The notes under the pieces are model-generated. The model was not told the origin of the DNA. It searched no databases and saw only the letters and a list, made by a program, of their open reading frames with translations. The translations under genes were made by a program, and so were the position numbers. This document shows positions 1 to 8,802 of a stretch of DNA of 64,000 nt, piece after piece (positions within the stretch are counted from its first letter, which is position 1; each line of letters begins with the position of its first letter). The DNA comes from a virus. Location of the stretch: IMG/VR virus record IMGVR_UViG_3300020200_000015, positions 18,961 to 82,960 of that record; one strand, 5' to 3'.

Positions 1-157
1 CCTCAACCTCTCGCAACCAGTTCATTATGCGGTAGATGCCAGTACCCCTAACTTTGATTGAGTCGCACTCAATTAGATTCAGCCTACCTGAATCATCAGT
101 GTCGAAGACAGAGTATGCTGTAGCTGTGACGCTCTGATCAAGTGCCAAAACTTTCAC
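1..157 (-). CDS. RuvC-like Holliday junction resolvase (N-terminal part, runs off the window)
   Basis: Only the first 52 codons are inside the window. The N-terminus has the RuvC/RNase H-fold signature: a short beta strand ending in LALDQS, whose Asp7 matches the first catalytic Asp of RuvC, followed by a second strand (TAYSVFD). I chose the GTG at 155-157 because GGGAGG lies about 10 bases upstream and no ATG is in frame; this start overlaps the end of the upstream nuclease gene by 20 bases. Predicted role: cleaving branched DNA during recombination or before packaging. It sits downstream of the SbcD and RecA genes, which fits a recombination operon. The family call rests on a short stretch, so another RNase H-fold protein is possible. 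Confidence 0.6.
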   Translation of the reverse strand, partial: MKVLALDQSVTATAYSVFDTDDSGRLNLIECDSIKVRGTGIYRIMNWLREVE

Positions 158-1226
158 TGATGATCATCCTCCCAATTCTACGCAGCCTGTTGGTGTCGTC
201 GCCGTAATTCCTGAGCGCCAGGTACTTCTCAAAATTACTCTCGATACCTGAATCAAGTTTGATATCAGGACTACGCTTGATCTCTTCCCTTACGATATCG
301 ACATTGATGGATGCAATCGAATGAGCGCCTGCATCCATAATAGTTTTGCGAATCGACTCTTCGTCAAACTTGCTTGACTGCGCTTCGCTCATCTTGATAT
401 TGACTTTAACGATAGCATCAACGATATCCACGACATTGTGAATATCAGTGCCTTTGCCAGTCGTCCAATCGATGTCAATCTGATGCATGTTGCGCGAGTT
501 GATTGCAGCGCACTTCATCGTCCTGTCGTGCGTGTCAACTAGAACAACACCCTTCACGTCGTTGCGCTCATTGAAATCTACAGGACTGATACTGCCAGGG
601 TAGAACGCAAGCGGGCTTTTGGATAGGATCTGCGGTTTGTGAAAGTGACCAGCGAAAACAAAGTCAACTGGCAAGTCCTTGAACTTGGTTGCCTTGTCAT
701 CTTTGATCTCAAATGGCTCGCAGCCGACAACGGCACCTTCAAGATGCGAGTGGCAGACTAGCGCAACGCGCATAGTGTCTGTCCTCAAGTCTTGAATCTG
801 AGGCTCTTCTGCATGGTAGGGGAAGAAGCAGACCTTGAGATTGTCAAAGTCTTCCCACACCGTTTGGTCATAGATCTTCACGTACAACCAATCTTGAACA
901 ACATCCATGAAGATTTTGAGCGCATGACTGGCTCCAATCTTCAATGTGTAGTCGTGGTTGCCGATGATAAACCTTGACTTGATCTTGCTATCTTCCAGCC
1001 TACGCAGGACGCGGTAGAAGATCCGCTGATCCTCAATCGTCGGCTTGCAAGTGTGGAAGATGTCGCCAGCGCAGATGTAGAGGTCAACCGACTCTTCGAT
1101 TGCTACATCGATTGAGCGCTGCAATGCGCGCTCGAAGTCCACTAGCCTGCTATTGCGATTGTCGGCATCAATCACTCCAAAGCTTGTGACGCCAATGTGC
1201 CAATCGCCAGTGACTAACACCTTCAT
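138..1226 (-). CDS. SbcD/Mre11-type recombination nuclease subunit (T4 gp47-like)
   Basis: 362 aa calcineurin-like metallophosphatase. The five phosphoesterase motifs are visible: GDWH (Asp8, His10), AGDIFH (Asp55), GNHD (Asn90, His91), CHSH (His159) and GHFH (His194, His196). Spacing and length fit the SbcD/gp47 family, which works with an SbcC/gp46 ATPase to resect DNA ends. No gp46 gene is visible in this window. The start overlaps the stop of recA by 4 bases, so the two are translationally coupled. The C-terminal 120 residues are less conserved and probably form the capping and partner-binding region. Confidence 0.85.
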   Translation of the reverse strand: MKVLVTGDWHIGVTSFGVIDADNRNSRLVDFERALQRSIDVAIEESVDLYICAGDIFHTCKPTIEDQRIFYRVLRRLEDSKIKSRFIIGNHDYTLKIGASHALKIFMDVVQDWLYVKIYDQTVWEDFDNLKVCFFPYHAEEPQIQDLRTDTMRVALVCHSHLEGAVVGCEPFEIKDDKATKFKDLPVDFVFAGHFHKPQILSKSPLAFYPGSISPVDFNERNDVKGVVLVDTHDRTMKCAAINSRNMHQIDIDWTTGKGTDIHNVVDIVDAIVKVNIKMSEAQSSKFDEESIRKTIMDAGAHSIASINVDIVREEIKRSPDIKLDSGIESNFEKYLALRNYGDDTNRLRRIGRMIISESFGT

Positions 1227-2347
1227 CTAGAGTCAAGCTGCTTGTTGATTACAATTGGGCCAGTGACAACCTTAGTAGCAACAGGCTCCGGCGCAGCCTT
1301 CAACTCTACCTGCTTGGCAGGAAGCGGCTTGCCTGCAACTGCATCAGTGAGCCTCTTGAGTAGAGCGCCATCAGCCTTGATGGAGTCTTCCAGGTCAGTT
1401 CGGCCCTTGTAGCTGTTGCCTTCAAACTTGACCCATGCACCGCTCTTAATGACAACACCATTCTCGATTGCTGAATCGATCAGAGCGGCAATGACGTTAA
1501 TGCCATTGGGGCCGATAATGAATTCAGCCCTACGCGCAAAAATTGGGAACAGCTTGCTCTTGACTGGAACAACTTGCGTTCTAATGCCAGCCTTCTCACC
1601 ATTCTCTTCGTAGTAGCCGATACGGTTAACCTTCAAGCGAAGCGAACAGAAAAACTTGAGAGCGCGACCGCCGGGCGTCGTAGTAGTCGGCCCATACATC
1701 ACTCCGATGTTGTCGCGCTCTTGATTGATAAACACGACGGTTGCACCACTCTTAGCAAGCTTGCTGAGCAAAGGAGGCAACGCTTGTGACAGCATTCGTG
1801 CCGTCATGCCCATTGCAGTAGATGACTCGAGGCCGTCCTTTTTGTCATCTTCGTAGACTTCGTAAGCCTGCTTCGGCACGAGGGCTGGCACGCTGTCGAT
1901 AACGATCAGCGTCTTGATCTTCTTGCCAAACTTAGCGCTAGCTTCGATAGTCGAATCGCAAATAGCACGCGCCGTCTCAAGAGCTTGTTCGCCGTAGTCA
2001 GGCTGGCTAAACAAAAGACTCTTGATATCAACTCCGATACGGCTGGCGTAATCGACATCGAGCGCGTGCTCGGCATCGATGAAGTACGTCATGTACCCAA
2101 GCTGCTGAGCATTCTTAATGAACGTCAGGGTCAGCGTAGTCTTGCCGCTGGCCTCAGGCCCAAAAATTTCAATGATGCGGCCCTCAGGCAACCCGCCGCA
2201 CAACACATCGTCGATGTTCGAGACACCGCTAGGGATGGCATCGAACTTCTGGACGCGGTTGTGCAGCGTGTAGATTACCTCAGGTCGCTTGAGCCTCGAG
2301 GAGAGATCACCGAAAATAAAATCGTAGATTTCTTGGTCGAGGCCCAT
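1223..2347 (-). CDS. recA: RecA-family recombinase
   Basis: 374 aa from the chosen start. Walker A GPEASGKTT is at residues 63-71, followed by the RecA hallmark IDAEHALD, a Walker B strand (LIVIDSVPAL) and a loop with INQ and GGRALKF, all typical of bacterial RecA rather than T4 UvsX. The frame extends 17 codons upstream to an ATG at 2398, but that would overlap the SSB gene by 46 bases; the ATG at 2347 leaves a 5-base gap and starts with MGLDQEI. The protein forms filaments on single-stranded DNA and drives strand exchange. It lies between the SSB-like gene and the SbcD nuclease gene, a coherent recombination block. Confidence 0.93.
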   Translation of the reverse strand: MGLDQEIYDFIFGDLSSRLKRPEVIYTLHNRVQKFDAIPSGVSNIDDVLCGGLPEGRIIEIFGPEASGKTTLTLTFIKNAQQLGYMTYFIDAEHALDVDYASRIGVDIKSLLFSQPDYGEQALETARAICDSTIEASAKFGKKIKTLIVIDSVPALVPKQAYEVYEDDKKDGLESSTAMGMTARMLSQALPPLLSKLAKSGATVVFINQERDNIGVMYGPTTTTPGGRALKFFCSLRLKVNRIGYYEENGEKAGIRTQVVPVKSKLFPIFARRAEFIIGPNGINVIAALIDSAIENGVVIKSGAWVKFEGNSYKGRTDLEDSIKADGALLKRLTDAVAGKPLPAKQVELKAAPEPVATKVVTGPIVINKQLDSR

Positions 2348-2352
2348 AGCAA

Positions 2353-3378
2353 TCAGCTCTTGGCCGGGTGGACGAACACCTTGCCGCAACTGTGACACTG
2401 AATGTCACGCCCGTCCTCCATGCTGATGATCATGTCAGCACCACAGCTATCGCAGGGCACTGAGATGTCAACAGCCGGGTCCGTAGCACGCGGCGCAGTA
2501 GACTGGTACGTCGCTTGGGCAGGCTTGATCTGCAACTTAGCGACCGCTGGCGCGGGTGCCGGTGCCTGTGCAGGCTGCATACGCTGCTGCGGCTGCATAC
2601 GGGGCGGCTGGGCTGGCGGCGGCGCAACAGCCGGCGCACGCTGCTGCATCTGCACGGGGCCAGCGGCACGCGGGGCGTTGATGTTAGCGGCAGGCTTCGT
2701 CTCCTGCTTGACGCTAGCACCGCCCAAGATGAAATCGGCTGCAACCTGCCGCTCCGACATCGGGCTAATGCGCGCAATGTCCTCAAGAGGCCACTGCTTG
2801 TACGCAAGCTCTTCAGGCGTCAGCGCATCGGTGATGCCGGTGAACTGCGCGCCGTACTGCGTCTGCATACCCGTGCCAACCTTGGTCAGCATGATGTCAA
2901 ACGTATTCGGGTCATGCGATTGGCCGGTCGCCTTACGCATACGAACCACGTTGCCGATGTTCTTGAAGAGCTGCGAACCAATGCTAAAGCCCTTCGGCGT
3001 TTGCGTCAAGATGCTGCAAACACGCGACTGCGAGTGCTGCGACTTACCAATCGGACTACGGTCCAGAACATTGAAGAAGAACTTTTCCTTCGCACGGATA
3101 TCCTTGGCAAGCTGCTGCTGAACCGGGTCGTCGCCCACAGCAAGCTGCTGAGCGGCGCGGCAGATGGGGCAATCACTCTCTGGCCCCTCGCATATGTACG
3201 GTCTTGCACCGCTCGGCATGTTCACGAAGTGCTCCCACGCCGATGTGAAATTGCCGATGAGGCGAACAACAACACCCTGCGTGACTACGAGCTTCGGAAT
3301 ATCGCCGAACTCAAGCCCGCTATTGGCAGCAATGGCTTCTTGCCGCTGCTCGAAACGATCCATATCCATCTGGCCCAT
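2353..3378 (-). CDS. Probable single-stranded DNA-binding protein (gp32-like) with C-terminal zinc ribbon
   Basis: 341 aa. The N-terminal half has a beta-rich core with an embedded Cys cluster (Cys63, Cys70, Cys73), as in T4 gp32-type SSBs where Zn stabilises the OB fold. Residues about 225-300 are a low-complexity Pro/Gln/Ala linker. The last 35 residues form a zinc ribbon (CDSCGAD then CHSCGK). Position directly upstream of recA supports an SSB role. The proline-rich linker plus second zinc site is not usual for gp32, which ends in an acidic tail, so partner binding may differ. The call is by motif and neighbourhood only. Confidence 0.55.
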   Translation of the reverse strand: MGQMDMDRFEQRQEAIAANSGLEFGDIPKLVVTQGVVVRLIGNFTSAWEHFVNMPSGARPYICEGPESDCPICRAAQQLAVGDDPVQQQLAKDIRAKEKFFFNVLDRSPIGKSQHSQSRVCSILTQTPKGFSIGSQLFKNIGNVVRMRKATGQSHDPNTFDIMLTKVGTGMQTQYGAQFTGITDALTPEELAYKQWPLEDIARISPMSERQVAADFILGGASVKQETKPAANINAPRAAGPVQMQQRAPAVAPPPAQPPRMQPQQRMQPAQAPAPAPAVAKLQIKPAQATYQSTAPRATDPAVDISVPCDSCGADMIISMEDGRDIQCHSCGKVFVHPAKS

Positions 3379-3398
3379 GTCTGGTAGTACCTTCGACT

Positions 3399-4019
3399 CT
3401 AAGAGTCTAACGCTTGGTGACTTTGGCCGTCGCCTTGGCCCCGCATCGCTTGATGCAGAATAGCCTTGGCGGCTTGTGTCTTACCATGAGGACTCATCCG
3501 ATCCTGCAATGGCACTCCTGCTGCAAAGAACAATTCGCTCCGCATGTTACCGCAGAGCGTTTGAAGCATGTTGGCTTGCTTCTCTAGTACCTTTACGAAT
3601 CCCTTAAGCGTATCAACACGGCTTTTTTGAGTCTCAATTCCGAAAAGACGGGTTTGCTTCTCTTCGCCGTGCAGCTGAGCCAGCCGTGCCTCAACCGTAG
3701 CTTGTGCTGGCGCTCTACCGGCACCGGCAGCTTCTTCGCGCAGCACTCTGAAAACCTTGTTGAAGTTCTCATTGTGCCACTGCTCATAGTCGTGAGTCAT
3801 CACGTTGAGCTTATTCGTCTCGATCTCTTGAATCGTGATCGCCCAAGCGAAGTGCTGGGAAAATTGCGTCAGTGATACATTGATCATCTCTGGATCAAGC
3901 TCACCTTGATCATTTGTGATCTGAAGGATCTTGATGATCTCGTTGTACTTGTTACGTGCCCATTGCTCAAAGCTGAGGTTTGGGTCATCATCCTTTGCAA
4001 CTAGCTTAATATGGTTCAT
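3399..4019 (-). CDS. Unknown helical protein; possible recombination mediator (UvsY-like)
   Basis: 206 aa, mostly helical and charged. It has an N-terminal helix pair (residues 10-70), a central EIETNKL-type helix and a C-terminal helix with KQANMLQTLCGNMRSEL. The layout, with a short helix near the C-terminus after a long charged region, recalls T4 UvsY (which loads UvsX on gp32-coated DNA), and the genes on the recombination side are SSB and RecA. It overlaps the polymerase gene by 4 bases (ATGA). I see no catalytic motif. The UvsY idea is inference from context and general shape. Confidence 0.45.
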   Translation of the reverse strand: MNHIKLVAKDDDPNLSFEQWARNKYNEIIKILQITNDQGELDPEMINVSLTQFSQHFAWAITIQEIETNKLNVMTHDYEQWHNENFNKVFRVLREEAAGAGRAPAQATVEARLAQLHGEEKQTRLFGIETQKSRVDTLKGFVKVLEKQANMLQTLCGNMRSELFFAAGVPLQDRMSPHGKTQAAKAILHQAMRGQGDGQSHQALDS

Positions 4020-6178
4020 CTGTTTTCCCTCAGAACAACAACATCTGTCATGGCATAGCTACCCTTTTCAGTCCTGCGACCGAAGGCTTGGATAACGCTA
4101 CCGACCTTGACGCGATGCTTAGACTTAGGCCAATCGCTCGGCCAAACAATCACATCCATCTCACCATCAGCAGTTAGCAGCGAGACGAATGCCATCATAC
4201 CGCTCTTAGCCTGGTGCTCCTTGACCCTAGATACCATGCCGCCAACCATGGCACATGTAGGTTGTTTCGCCGACTCTGGCGTAATGCATTTCGCAAGCTG
4301 CTCTTTGAAATGAGCAAGCGGATTATGCACCAGGTAGAAACCAAGCACATCTTTCTCTTTAGTGGCAAGCTCTCCGAGAGTTACCTCATCGTGCACGCTC
4401 GACTTGCACAGGTGCTTGGCAATGCTAGCTCTATCGCCGAAGCAATCGAGCGCGCCGCCAAACACGAGGCCGCTGATCTGGTTGGCGTTTAGCTTCACTC
4501 GACCAATGAATTCGTACTCATCAGAATACGGACGACGCTCAATAATCTGCTTGGACTTGCTGCCAACATGCTTGATGCACTCAAGCCCCATACGGATAGC
4601 GCCATCTTCGATCGAATAGCTCTCGGCGCTCTTGTTGACATCTGGCTGAAGAATCTTAATGCCAAGCCGATCACACTCTTTGATGTAGATCTCTTTGCTC
4701 TTGGTTTGCAATGCGCTGCACATGAATTGCAGCGGGTAATGCTGCTTCATGAACATGTCAGCGTATGCAATGTAGCCATAGCATACAGCGTGACTCTTGT
4801 TGAAGATGTACTTCTGGCAGGCAAGGATCTTATCCCACAGAGCCTCGACTGCCATCTCCTCAAAGCCCTTGGCAATGCAGCCAGCCTTGAAGTCATCGTA
4901 CACTTCTGACAGACCCTTATTGCTGCTGTTCGCAGTCTTGGCGATGATCTTTCTCACCTTGTCAGACTTGGCCATGCTAAAGCCTGCAATGTCAACGCAA
5001 ATTCGCATGACCTGCTCTTGGTAGAGAATGACGCCGTGCGTGTCCGATAGGATAGGCTCAAGCTCCGGCACAATGTAGCGCGCACTACCCTCATTGCGGG
5101 CAGTGATAAACTGGCTCACATCAAGTCCAGGGCGAATTAGAGCGTTGACAGCAGCAACATCACGAAATTGAATATCACTCAGACTCTGCAGAATGCTAAC
5201 CGACTTAAGCTCTTCAAACTGAAAGACTGCAACGGTTTCGCCTCGTTCGAATCCCTTGAGCGTATCCTTGTCGTCAAGTGGCAAGTTGTAGAAATCAATC
5301 TCGCTGCCAACCATCTTGATTGCGCGGCTGATGATTGAAAGATTATCGACAGTCAAGATGTCAAGCTTGACATAGCCAAGGCTATCAAGCTCTTCACCAT
5401 CCCATCCGGTAGCTAGCTGTCCGGTTACGGCAGCTTCGCCGGGTGGTCGCTGCATAGGTATCTCAGCGCCCATAGGGCCACGAGACAAAATCACAGCGCT
5501 TGGGTGGGTCGTTAGCTGGCGAACAAAACCTTGCAGAGACCTGGCGTAGAGGAAGAGTTCTGGGTACTTGTCCTCGTAATCCTTCAACGATGGCGACTCT
5601 TCAAACGCCTCATCGAATGTCTTAGCGTCTCCGATCAGCTTGGTGATTACCTTCACCTCGTTGAACTCGAGCTGATACACCTGCGACAGCTCATCAATCG
5701 CACTCCTCGGCTTGTAGATCGATGGCACGCCAACCTTGGCAATGCGATTGAGACCGTACTTGCCACGCAAGTAATCAATCACCGCATCACGGTCGCTAAA
5801 GTCAGTGTCAATATCTGGCAAGCTGATGCGCTCTGGATTCAAGAAGCGCTCGAAGATCAACCCAAACTTCAACGGATCGATCGTCGTAATGCCTGACAAG
5901 AAGACAACTAGGCTACCGGCAGCCGAGCCTCTACCTGGGCCAACTACGATCGCATTCAGCTTCGCCCAACGAATGTAGTCGGCGATGATCAGAATTACGC
6001 TCGAGTACCCACTGTTATTAAATACCTTGATTTCGTGCTCAAGACGCCGATAGTATTCAATCGGCGGAGCGAAGTACTTGCCCGACTTGATATAGCTCTG
6101 CAGATTCTCTCTGCAGAGATTGTAGAGACGCTGATTATCAGTTACGGCAACGGTGCCTGCTTCGTTGTCCCTAGACAT
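4016..6178 (-). CDS. dnaE: DNA polymerase III alpha, polymerase half (split DnaE, lacks PHP domain)
   Basis: 720 aa corresponding to the palm, thumb, fingers and OB parts of bacterial DnaE. GPGRGSAAGS is at 80-89, the catalytic pair lies in PDIDTDF (Asp124, Asp126), the third Asp is in KLDIL (Asp273), and HPSAV and RPG motifs follow. A helix-hairpin-helix region is near residue 540 and an OB domain near 630-690; a tau-binding C-terminal domain seems absent. The N-terminal PHP domain is missing here and is encoded separately at 9155-10024. The protein begins just before the segment equivalent to E. coli Y-FLIV-MEF, i.e. at a natural domain edge. No intein sequence is seen at this N-terminus. 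The start overlaps the preceding gene by 37 bases. Confidence 0.93.
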   Translation of the reverse strand: MSRDNEAGTVAVTDNQRLYNLCRENLQSYIKSGKYFAPPIEYYRRLEHEIKVFNNSGYSSVILIIADYIRWAKLNAIVVGPGRGSAAGSLVVFLSGITTIDPLKFGLIFERFLNPERISLPDIDTDFSDRDAVIDYLRGKYGLNRIAKVGVPSIYKPRSAIDELSQVYQLEFNEVKVITKLIGDAKTFDEAFEESPSLKDYEDKYPELFLYARSLQGFVRQLTTHPSAVILSRGPMGAEIPMQRPPGEAAVTGQLATGWDGEELDSLGYVKLDILTVDNLSIISRAIKMVGSEIDFYNLPLDDKDTLKGFERGETVAVFQFEELKSVSILQSLSDIQFRDVAAVNALIRPGLDVSQFITARNEGSARYIVPELEPILSDTHGVILYQEQVMRICVDIAGFSMAKSDKVRKIIAKTANSSNKGLSEVYDDFKAGCIAKGFEEMAVEALWDKILACQKYIFNKSHAVCYGYIAYADMFMKQHYPLQFMCSALQTKSKEIYIKECDRLGIKILQPDVNKSAESYSIEDGAIRMGLECIKHVGSKSKQIIERRPYSDEYEFIGRVKLNANQISGLVFGGALDCFGDRASIAKHLCKSSVHDEVTLGELATKEKDVLGFYLVHNPLAHFKEQLAKCITPESAKQPTCAMVGGMVSRVKEHQAKSGMMAFVSLLTADGEMDVIVWPSDWPKSKHRVKVGSVIQAFGRRTEKGSYAMTDVVVLRENR

Positions 6179-6726
6179 GCAGAGTACTTACCCGATTCGC
6201 CGTCGTAGATGAACAAACCTGCGGCAACACATTGCGTGAGCACCTCATAGATTACAAGCAGATCATTCGGCTTGAGGGATGAAATGGTATTGAGTTCTTG
6301 GACGAGTCCAGCGATAGTCATGTCATCTTTGCTAGCAACTGCATCATAGATGACATAGCTCATCGAGCCACTTCTGTACGGGTTGCCTGTGCGCTTGAAC
6401 TCGTGTGCCCAACGCCAAGGCAGCGAGCTTTTGATGTAGTCGGGAAGCTCGACATCATCAATCTCTTTCTTCTCGATCGCTACGTTCTTAGGAATCGACC
6501 TAACGGCGTCAAAATGCTCTCGCTCTTTCGCAGATACGAAAGAGGAGATGTCAAGCTTACCGACAGGCTCTGGCTCAGGCTGCTTGACATCACGCTCAAA
6601 GTCAACCGAGTAAACGATGTGGCACTTCTTGCAGACAGCCTCATCTTTGCCTTGGTAGAAAACGCTAGCAGTCGAATCGCAAGCTGAGCAGTCGCCTACA
6701 ACGTCACCAATCTTAAGGTGTTCCAT
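6142..6726 (-). CDS. Unknown zinc-ribbon protein in the replication operon
   Basis: 194 aa. The N-terminus holds a zinc ribbon (CSACDS at about 14-19 and CKKCH at about 32-36). A charged linker follows, and the C-terminal 80 residues look like a winged-helix fold (IAGLVQELN, NDLLVIYEVLTQ, GLFIYDG). It lies between the clamp operon and the polymerase gene with overlaps at both ends, so a role in replication or as an accessory DNA binder is likely. I do not recognise a named family. Confidence 0.7.
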   Translation of the reverse strand: MEHLKIGDVVGDCSACDSTASVFYQGKDEAVCKKCHIVYSVDFERDVKQPEPEPVGKLDISSFVSAKEREHFDAVRSIPKNVAIEKKEIDDVELPDYIKSSLPWRWAHEFKRTGNPYRSGSMSYVIYDAVASKDDMTIAGLVQELNTISSLKPNDLLVIYEVLTQCVAAGLFIYDGESGKYSACLGTTKQAPLP

Positions 6727-6976
6727 CGTTCAGATAGTCGATAAGCGGGCTGATCTTCCCTTCTTCATTCTTGGCAGCAGTCTTCTTGCTACGCTCAAGA
6801 GCTACCAAGTCAATGCTTCCAAACGACACGCCGCCTTTTGAGCTGGCAGCTACCGCAAGGTTTGACTTGCCCTCAGCAATGCTGAGGAGCTTGTCGCCAA
6901 CATTCGTAGTCTGCTTACGTGAGACGACCTTGATTGGGTCGCGCACGTTTTTGTCGTCTTCGAATAGCCCGGTCAC
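6713..6976 (-). CDS. Small unknown protein between clamp and polymerase genes
   Basis: 87 aa. The open frame extends into the clamp gene, but the GTG at 6974-6976 forms a 4-base GTGA overlap with the clamp stop, the typical coupling in this operon, so I use it as start. The protein is hydrophilic with Lys/Asp-rich ends and no motif I recognise. Cotranscription with the clamp and polymerase suggests a small replisome accessory protein; this is inference only. Confidence 0.55.
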   Translation of the reverse strand: MTGLFEDDKNVRDPIKVVSRKQTTNVGDKLLSIAEGKSNLAVAASSKGGVSFGSIDLVALERSKKTAAKNEEGKISPLIDYLNDGTP

Positions 6977-8094
6977 TGCTGGATGCAGGTGATCAAGTAG
7001 GTAAAGCCTTCCTCTTCGATCCAAAGCTTGCCGTCGCTTTGCACATTGCATACGACAGAATCGGGGCTTTGAGTAACAATCGCGCCGTCAAGGAAGTTGT
7101 TTACCTGATACGAATACTTGGCGATAACGCCGTCGCCCATGTCTTCGAGATCACCTGGCATCTTGAAGGAGCTAGCAGTGATGGTCTCACTGCCCTCAGC
7201 ACGATTGCTGATCGACAAGTGCAGCTCAACCTTGTCGTCCTTCTTAGTAATCTCGATGTTGAGCGACTTGTAGACTTGATCGGTCAAGATCATCAATCGA
7301 TTGATGACGCCGATGAATTCTTGCTTAGGAATCGTGATGAGAACTCCCTGCTGCTTGGTTGACAAGAAGTTCTTGTATGGGACAAACTTGGCATCAATCA
7401 GTCGCACACTAGCGATGAGGTTGATATCCTCACAAATGATGACAACCTGCTTGGCGTTCGTACTGAGGCCAAGAGTTACGTCGCCATGACAATACTCAAG
7501 AATGCCGCCGAACAACGGCATCAGCAAGATAGAGTCGCCCGTGTAGGCAATCGGCGTATTGGCAACACTCAGACGCCGATTGTCAGTAGCGGCAAAGTTG
7601 CCATCGAAGTTCACACCCTGGTAGCTGATCTTCGTCACATCCTTGCTGACGGCAACAACAGCCTTTGCCCAGGGATGTTGAAGTGCAGAGGCGTCACAGC
7701 GACCAATCACATTATGCGCATAATCGTTGACCGGGAACTCCGAGGGGTCAGCGTAGCGCGGAAGCTCGTACTTGCCGTTTGTGACGACGACAATCGGGCC
7801 GTTGATCTTATCTTGGCGAATGTCAACGTCTGCTGTTGTGCTAGCCTTCAAGATAGCAGACAGCAGACGGTACTCAACGAGGAAGTGCTCTGGGAAATCG
7901 TCAACGTTAGCGAGTGCAAGGTCGCCATAATCGACAGTCAAGAAAGCGTTGAAGTCAGTTGTACTAACAAGCAAACGCCTCGTCTCACGATTCAGACGAA
8001 ACTGCACATAATCGGCAACCTTCATGATTTTGTTGCCAACCGCAGTCCCCAAGATATTGAGAATGCCAACCAGACGATCTCTATTCAGAATCAC
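6973..8094 (-). CDS. dnaN: DNA polymerase III beta sliding clamp
   Basis: 373 aa, near the usual 366 aa of DnaN. The segment GKYELPR-(5)-FP matches the conserved beta-clamp sequence at the end of domain I, and three successive DnaN-like beta/alpha domains can be followed. The C-terminus ends in YLITCIQQ, resembling the conserved clamp C-terminal strand (PVR). It would form a dimeric ring tethering the split polymerase to DNA. I saw no clamp-loader genes (gp44/gp62 or tau/delta) in the window, so loading may depend on the host or on genes elsewhere. Confidence 0.88.
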   Translation of the reverse strand: MILNRDRLVGILNILGTAVGNKIMKVADYVQFRLNRETRRLLVSTTDFNAFLTVDYGDLALANVDDFPEHFLVEYRLLSAILKASTTADVDIRQDKINGPIVVVTNGKYELPRYADPSEFPVNDYAHNVIGRCDASALQHPWAKAVVAVSKDVTKISYQGVNFDGNFAATDNRRLSVANTPIAYTGDSILLMPLFGGILEYCHGDVTLGLSTNAKQVVIICEDINLIASVRLIDAKFVPYKNFLSTKQQGVLITIPKQEFIGVINRLMILTDQVYKSLNIEITKKDDKVELHLSISNRAEGSETITASSFKMPGDLEDMGDGVIAKYSYQVNNFLDGAIVTQSPDSVVCNVQSDGKLWIEEEGFTYLITCIQQ

Positions 8095-8375
8095 GACGCA
8101 GGTTCCTTCTTATCGGTTTGTGAATCAGATGACGCCTTCCTAGCCGCATTGGGATCGTAACCAATTTCCTTCAGCACCATCTCAGACCCAATGAGCAGAA
8201 TAGTCTCATTTGCGTCCTTCATAGCGGCGGCACCGAACACCTTTGCCCAAGGAATTGTCACAGACTTGTGACGCCTCTTCACCTTGAAGGTGATACCACC
8301 CGGAGTCACTGTCACGGTGACGCCCGGATAGCCAGTCAACTCTCTCACAAGCGGCTTGCTCAGGACCGTACCCAT
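8091..8375 (-). CDS. Small unknown protein upstream of the clamp gene
   Basis: 94 aa, beta-rich (PGVTVTVTPGGITFKVKRRH) with a Lys/Ser/Asp C-terminal tail. The stop overlaps the clamp start by 4 bases. The ATG at 8375 lies inside the 3-prime part of the preceding frame, giving a 170-base overlap, the longest in the operon. No known motif. Confidence 0.6.
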   Translation of the reverse strand: MGTVLSKPLVRELTGYPGVTVTVTPGGITFKVKRRHKSVTIPWAKVFGAAAMKDANETILLIGSEMVLKEIGYDPNAARKASSDSQTDKKEPAS

Positions 8376-8802
8376 ACTTTTCCTTCAGTAAATCGATGTA
8401 GCTTGCAGGAATCTTCTCACCGCCTGGAAGCAAACGCTGCTTCCACTGCTGTATGAGCCATGCCAAATCTTCGGCAATCTCATCATCAGTTGGCGGTAGC
8501 CATTCAGCAAGAGGTCTACTCTTGACCTGAACTAGCCTATCAGCCAGCTTACCGGGTTTGTATCCTCGTCTAAGTAATTCCGAGGTGGCTTTTGCATGGG
8601 ACCACTTGAGAAACGACGGATGATACATGTAGACTGGAACGAGCGGGTCATCCCAGTCTGGATTCGGGATGTCATTATGTACGTCGTGAATGATGCCAAG
8701 CAGCCGAATAGTCATCAACCTGAACGAGAGCAGTTGCCTCGTTGCCAGATAGACATACGGCACGCGCACGAAGCGCACTGCTGGCCAATCACCCCAAGCC
8801 AT
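8206..8802 (-). CDS. Possible pyrimidine-dimer DNA glycosylase-like (T4 DenV-type) protein
   Basis: 198 aa open frame. Residues about 10-95 resemble the DenV fold by order of features: an RVPYVYL strand start, a QLLSFRL helix, then Y-(6)-FLKWSHAKATSELLRRGY, which matches the W/K..L..E...RGY helix of the family. The Glu that should be catalytic (Glu23 in T4) is not at the aligned place (Thr instead), so it may be inactive or a different member. The last 55 residues overlap the next gene in another frame and look unstructured, so the true protein may end in overlap or involve a frameshift. The first Met is at the end of the previous gene (1-base overlap); an internal Met30 is an alternative start. 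Confidence 0.45.
   Translation of the reverse strand: MAWGDWPAVRFVRVPYVYLATRQLLSFRLMTIRLLGIIHDVHNDIPNPDWDDPLVPVYMYHPSFLKWSHAKATSELLRRGYKPGKLADRLVQVKSRPLAEWLPPTDDEIAEDLAWLIQQWKQRLLPGGEKIPASYIDLLKEKYGYGPEQAACERVDWLSGRHRDSDSGWYHLQGEEASQVCDNSLGKGVRCRRYEGRK

Noticed and set aside
2402-3387. Long plus-strand open frames opposite the SSB gene
   Set aside because: They are antisense shadows of the GC-rich Pro/Gln/Ala linker of the SSB-like gene; no ribosome sites and low-complexity Cys/Arg-rich translations.
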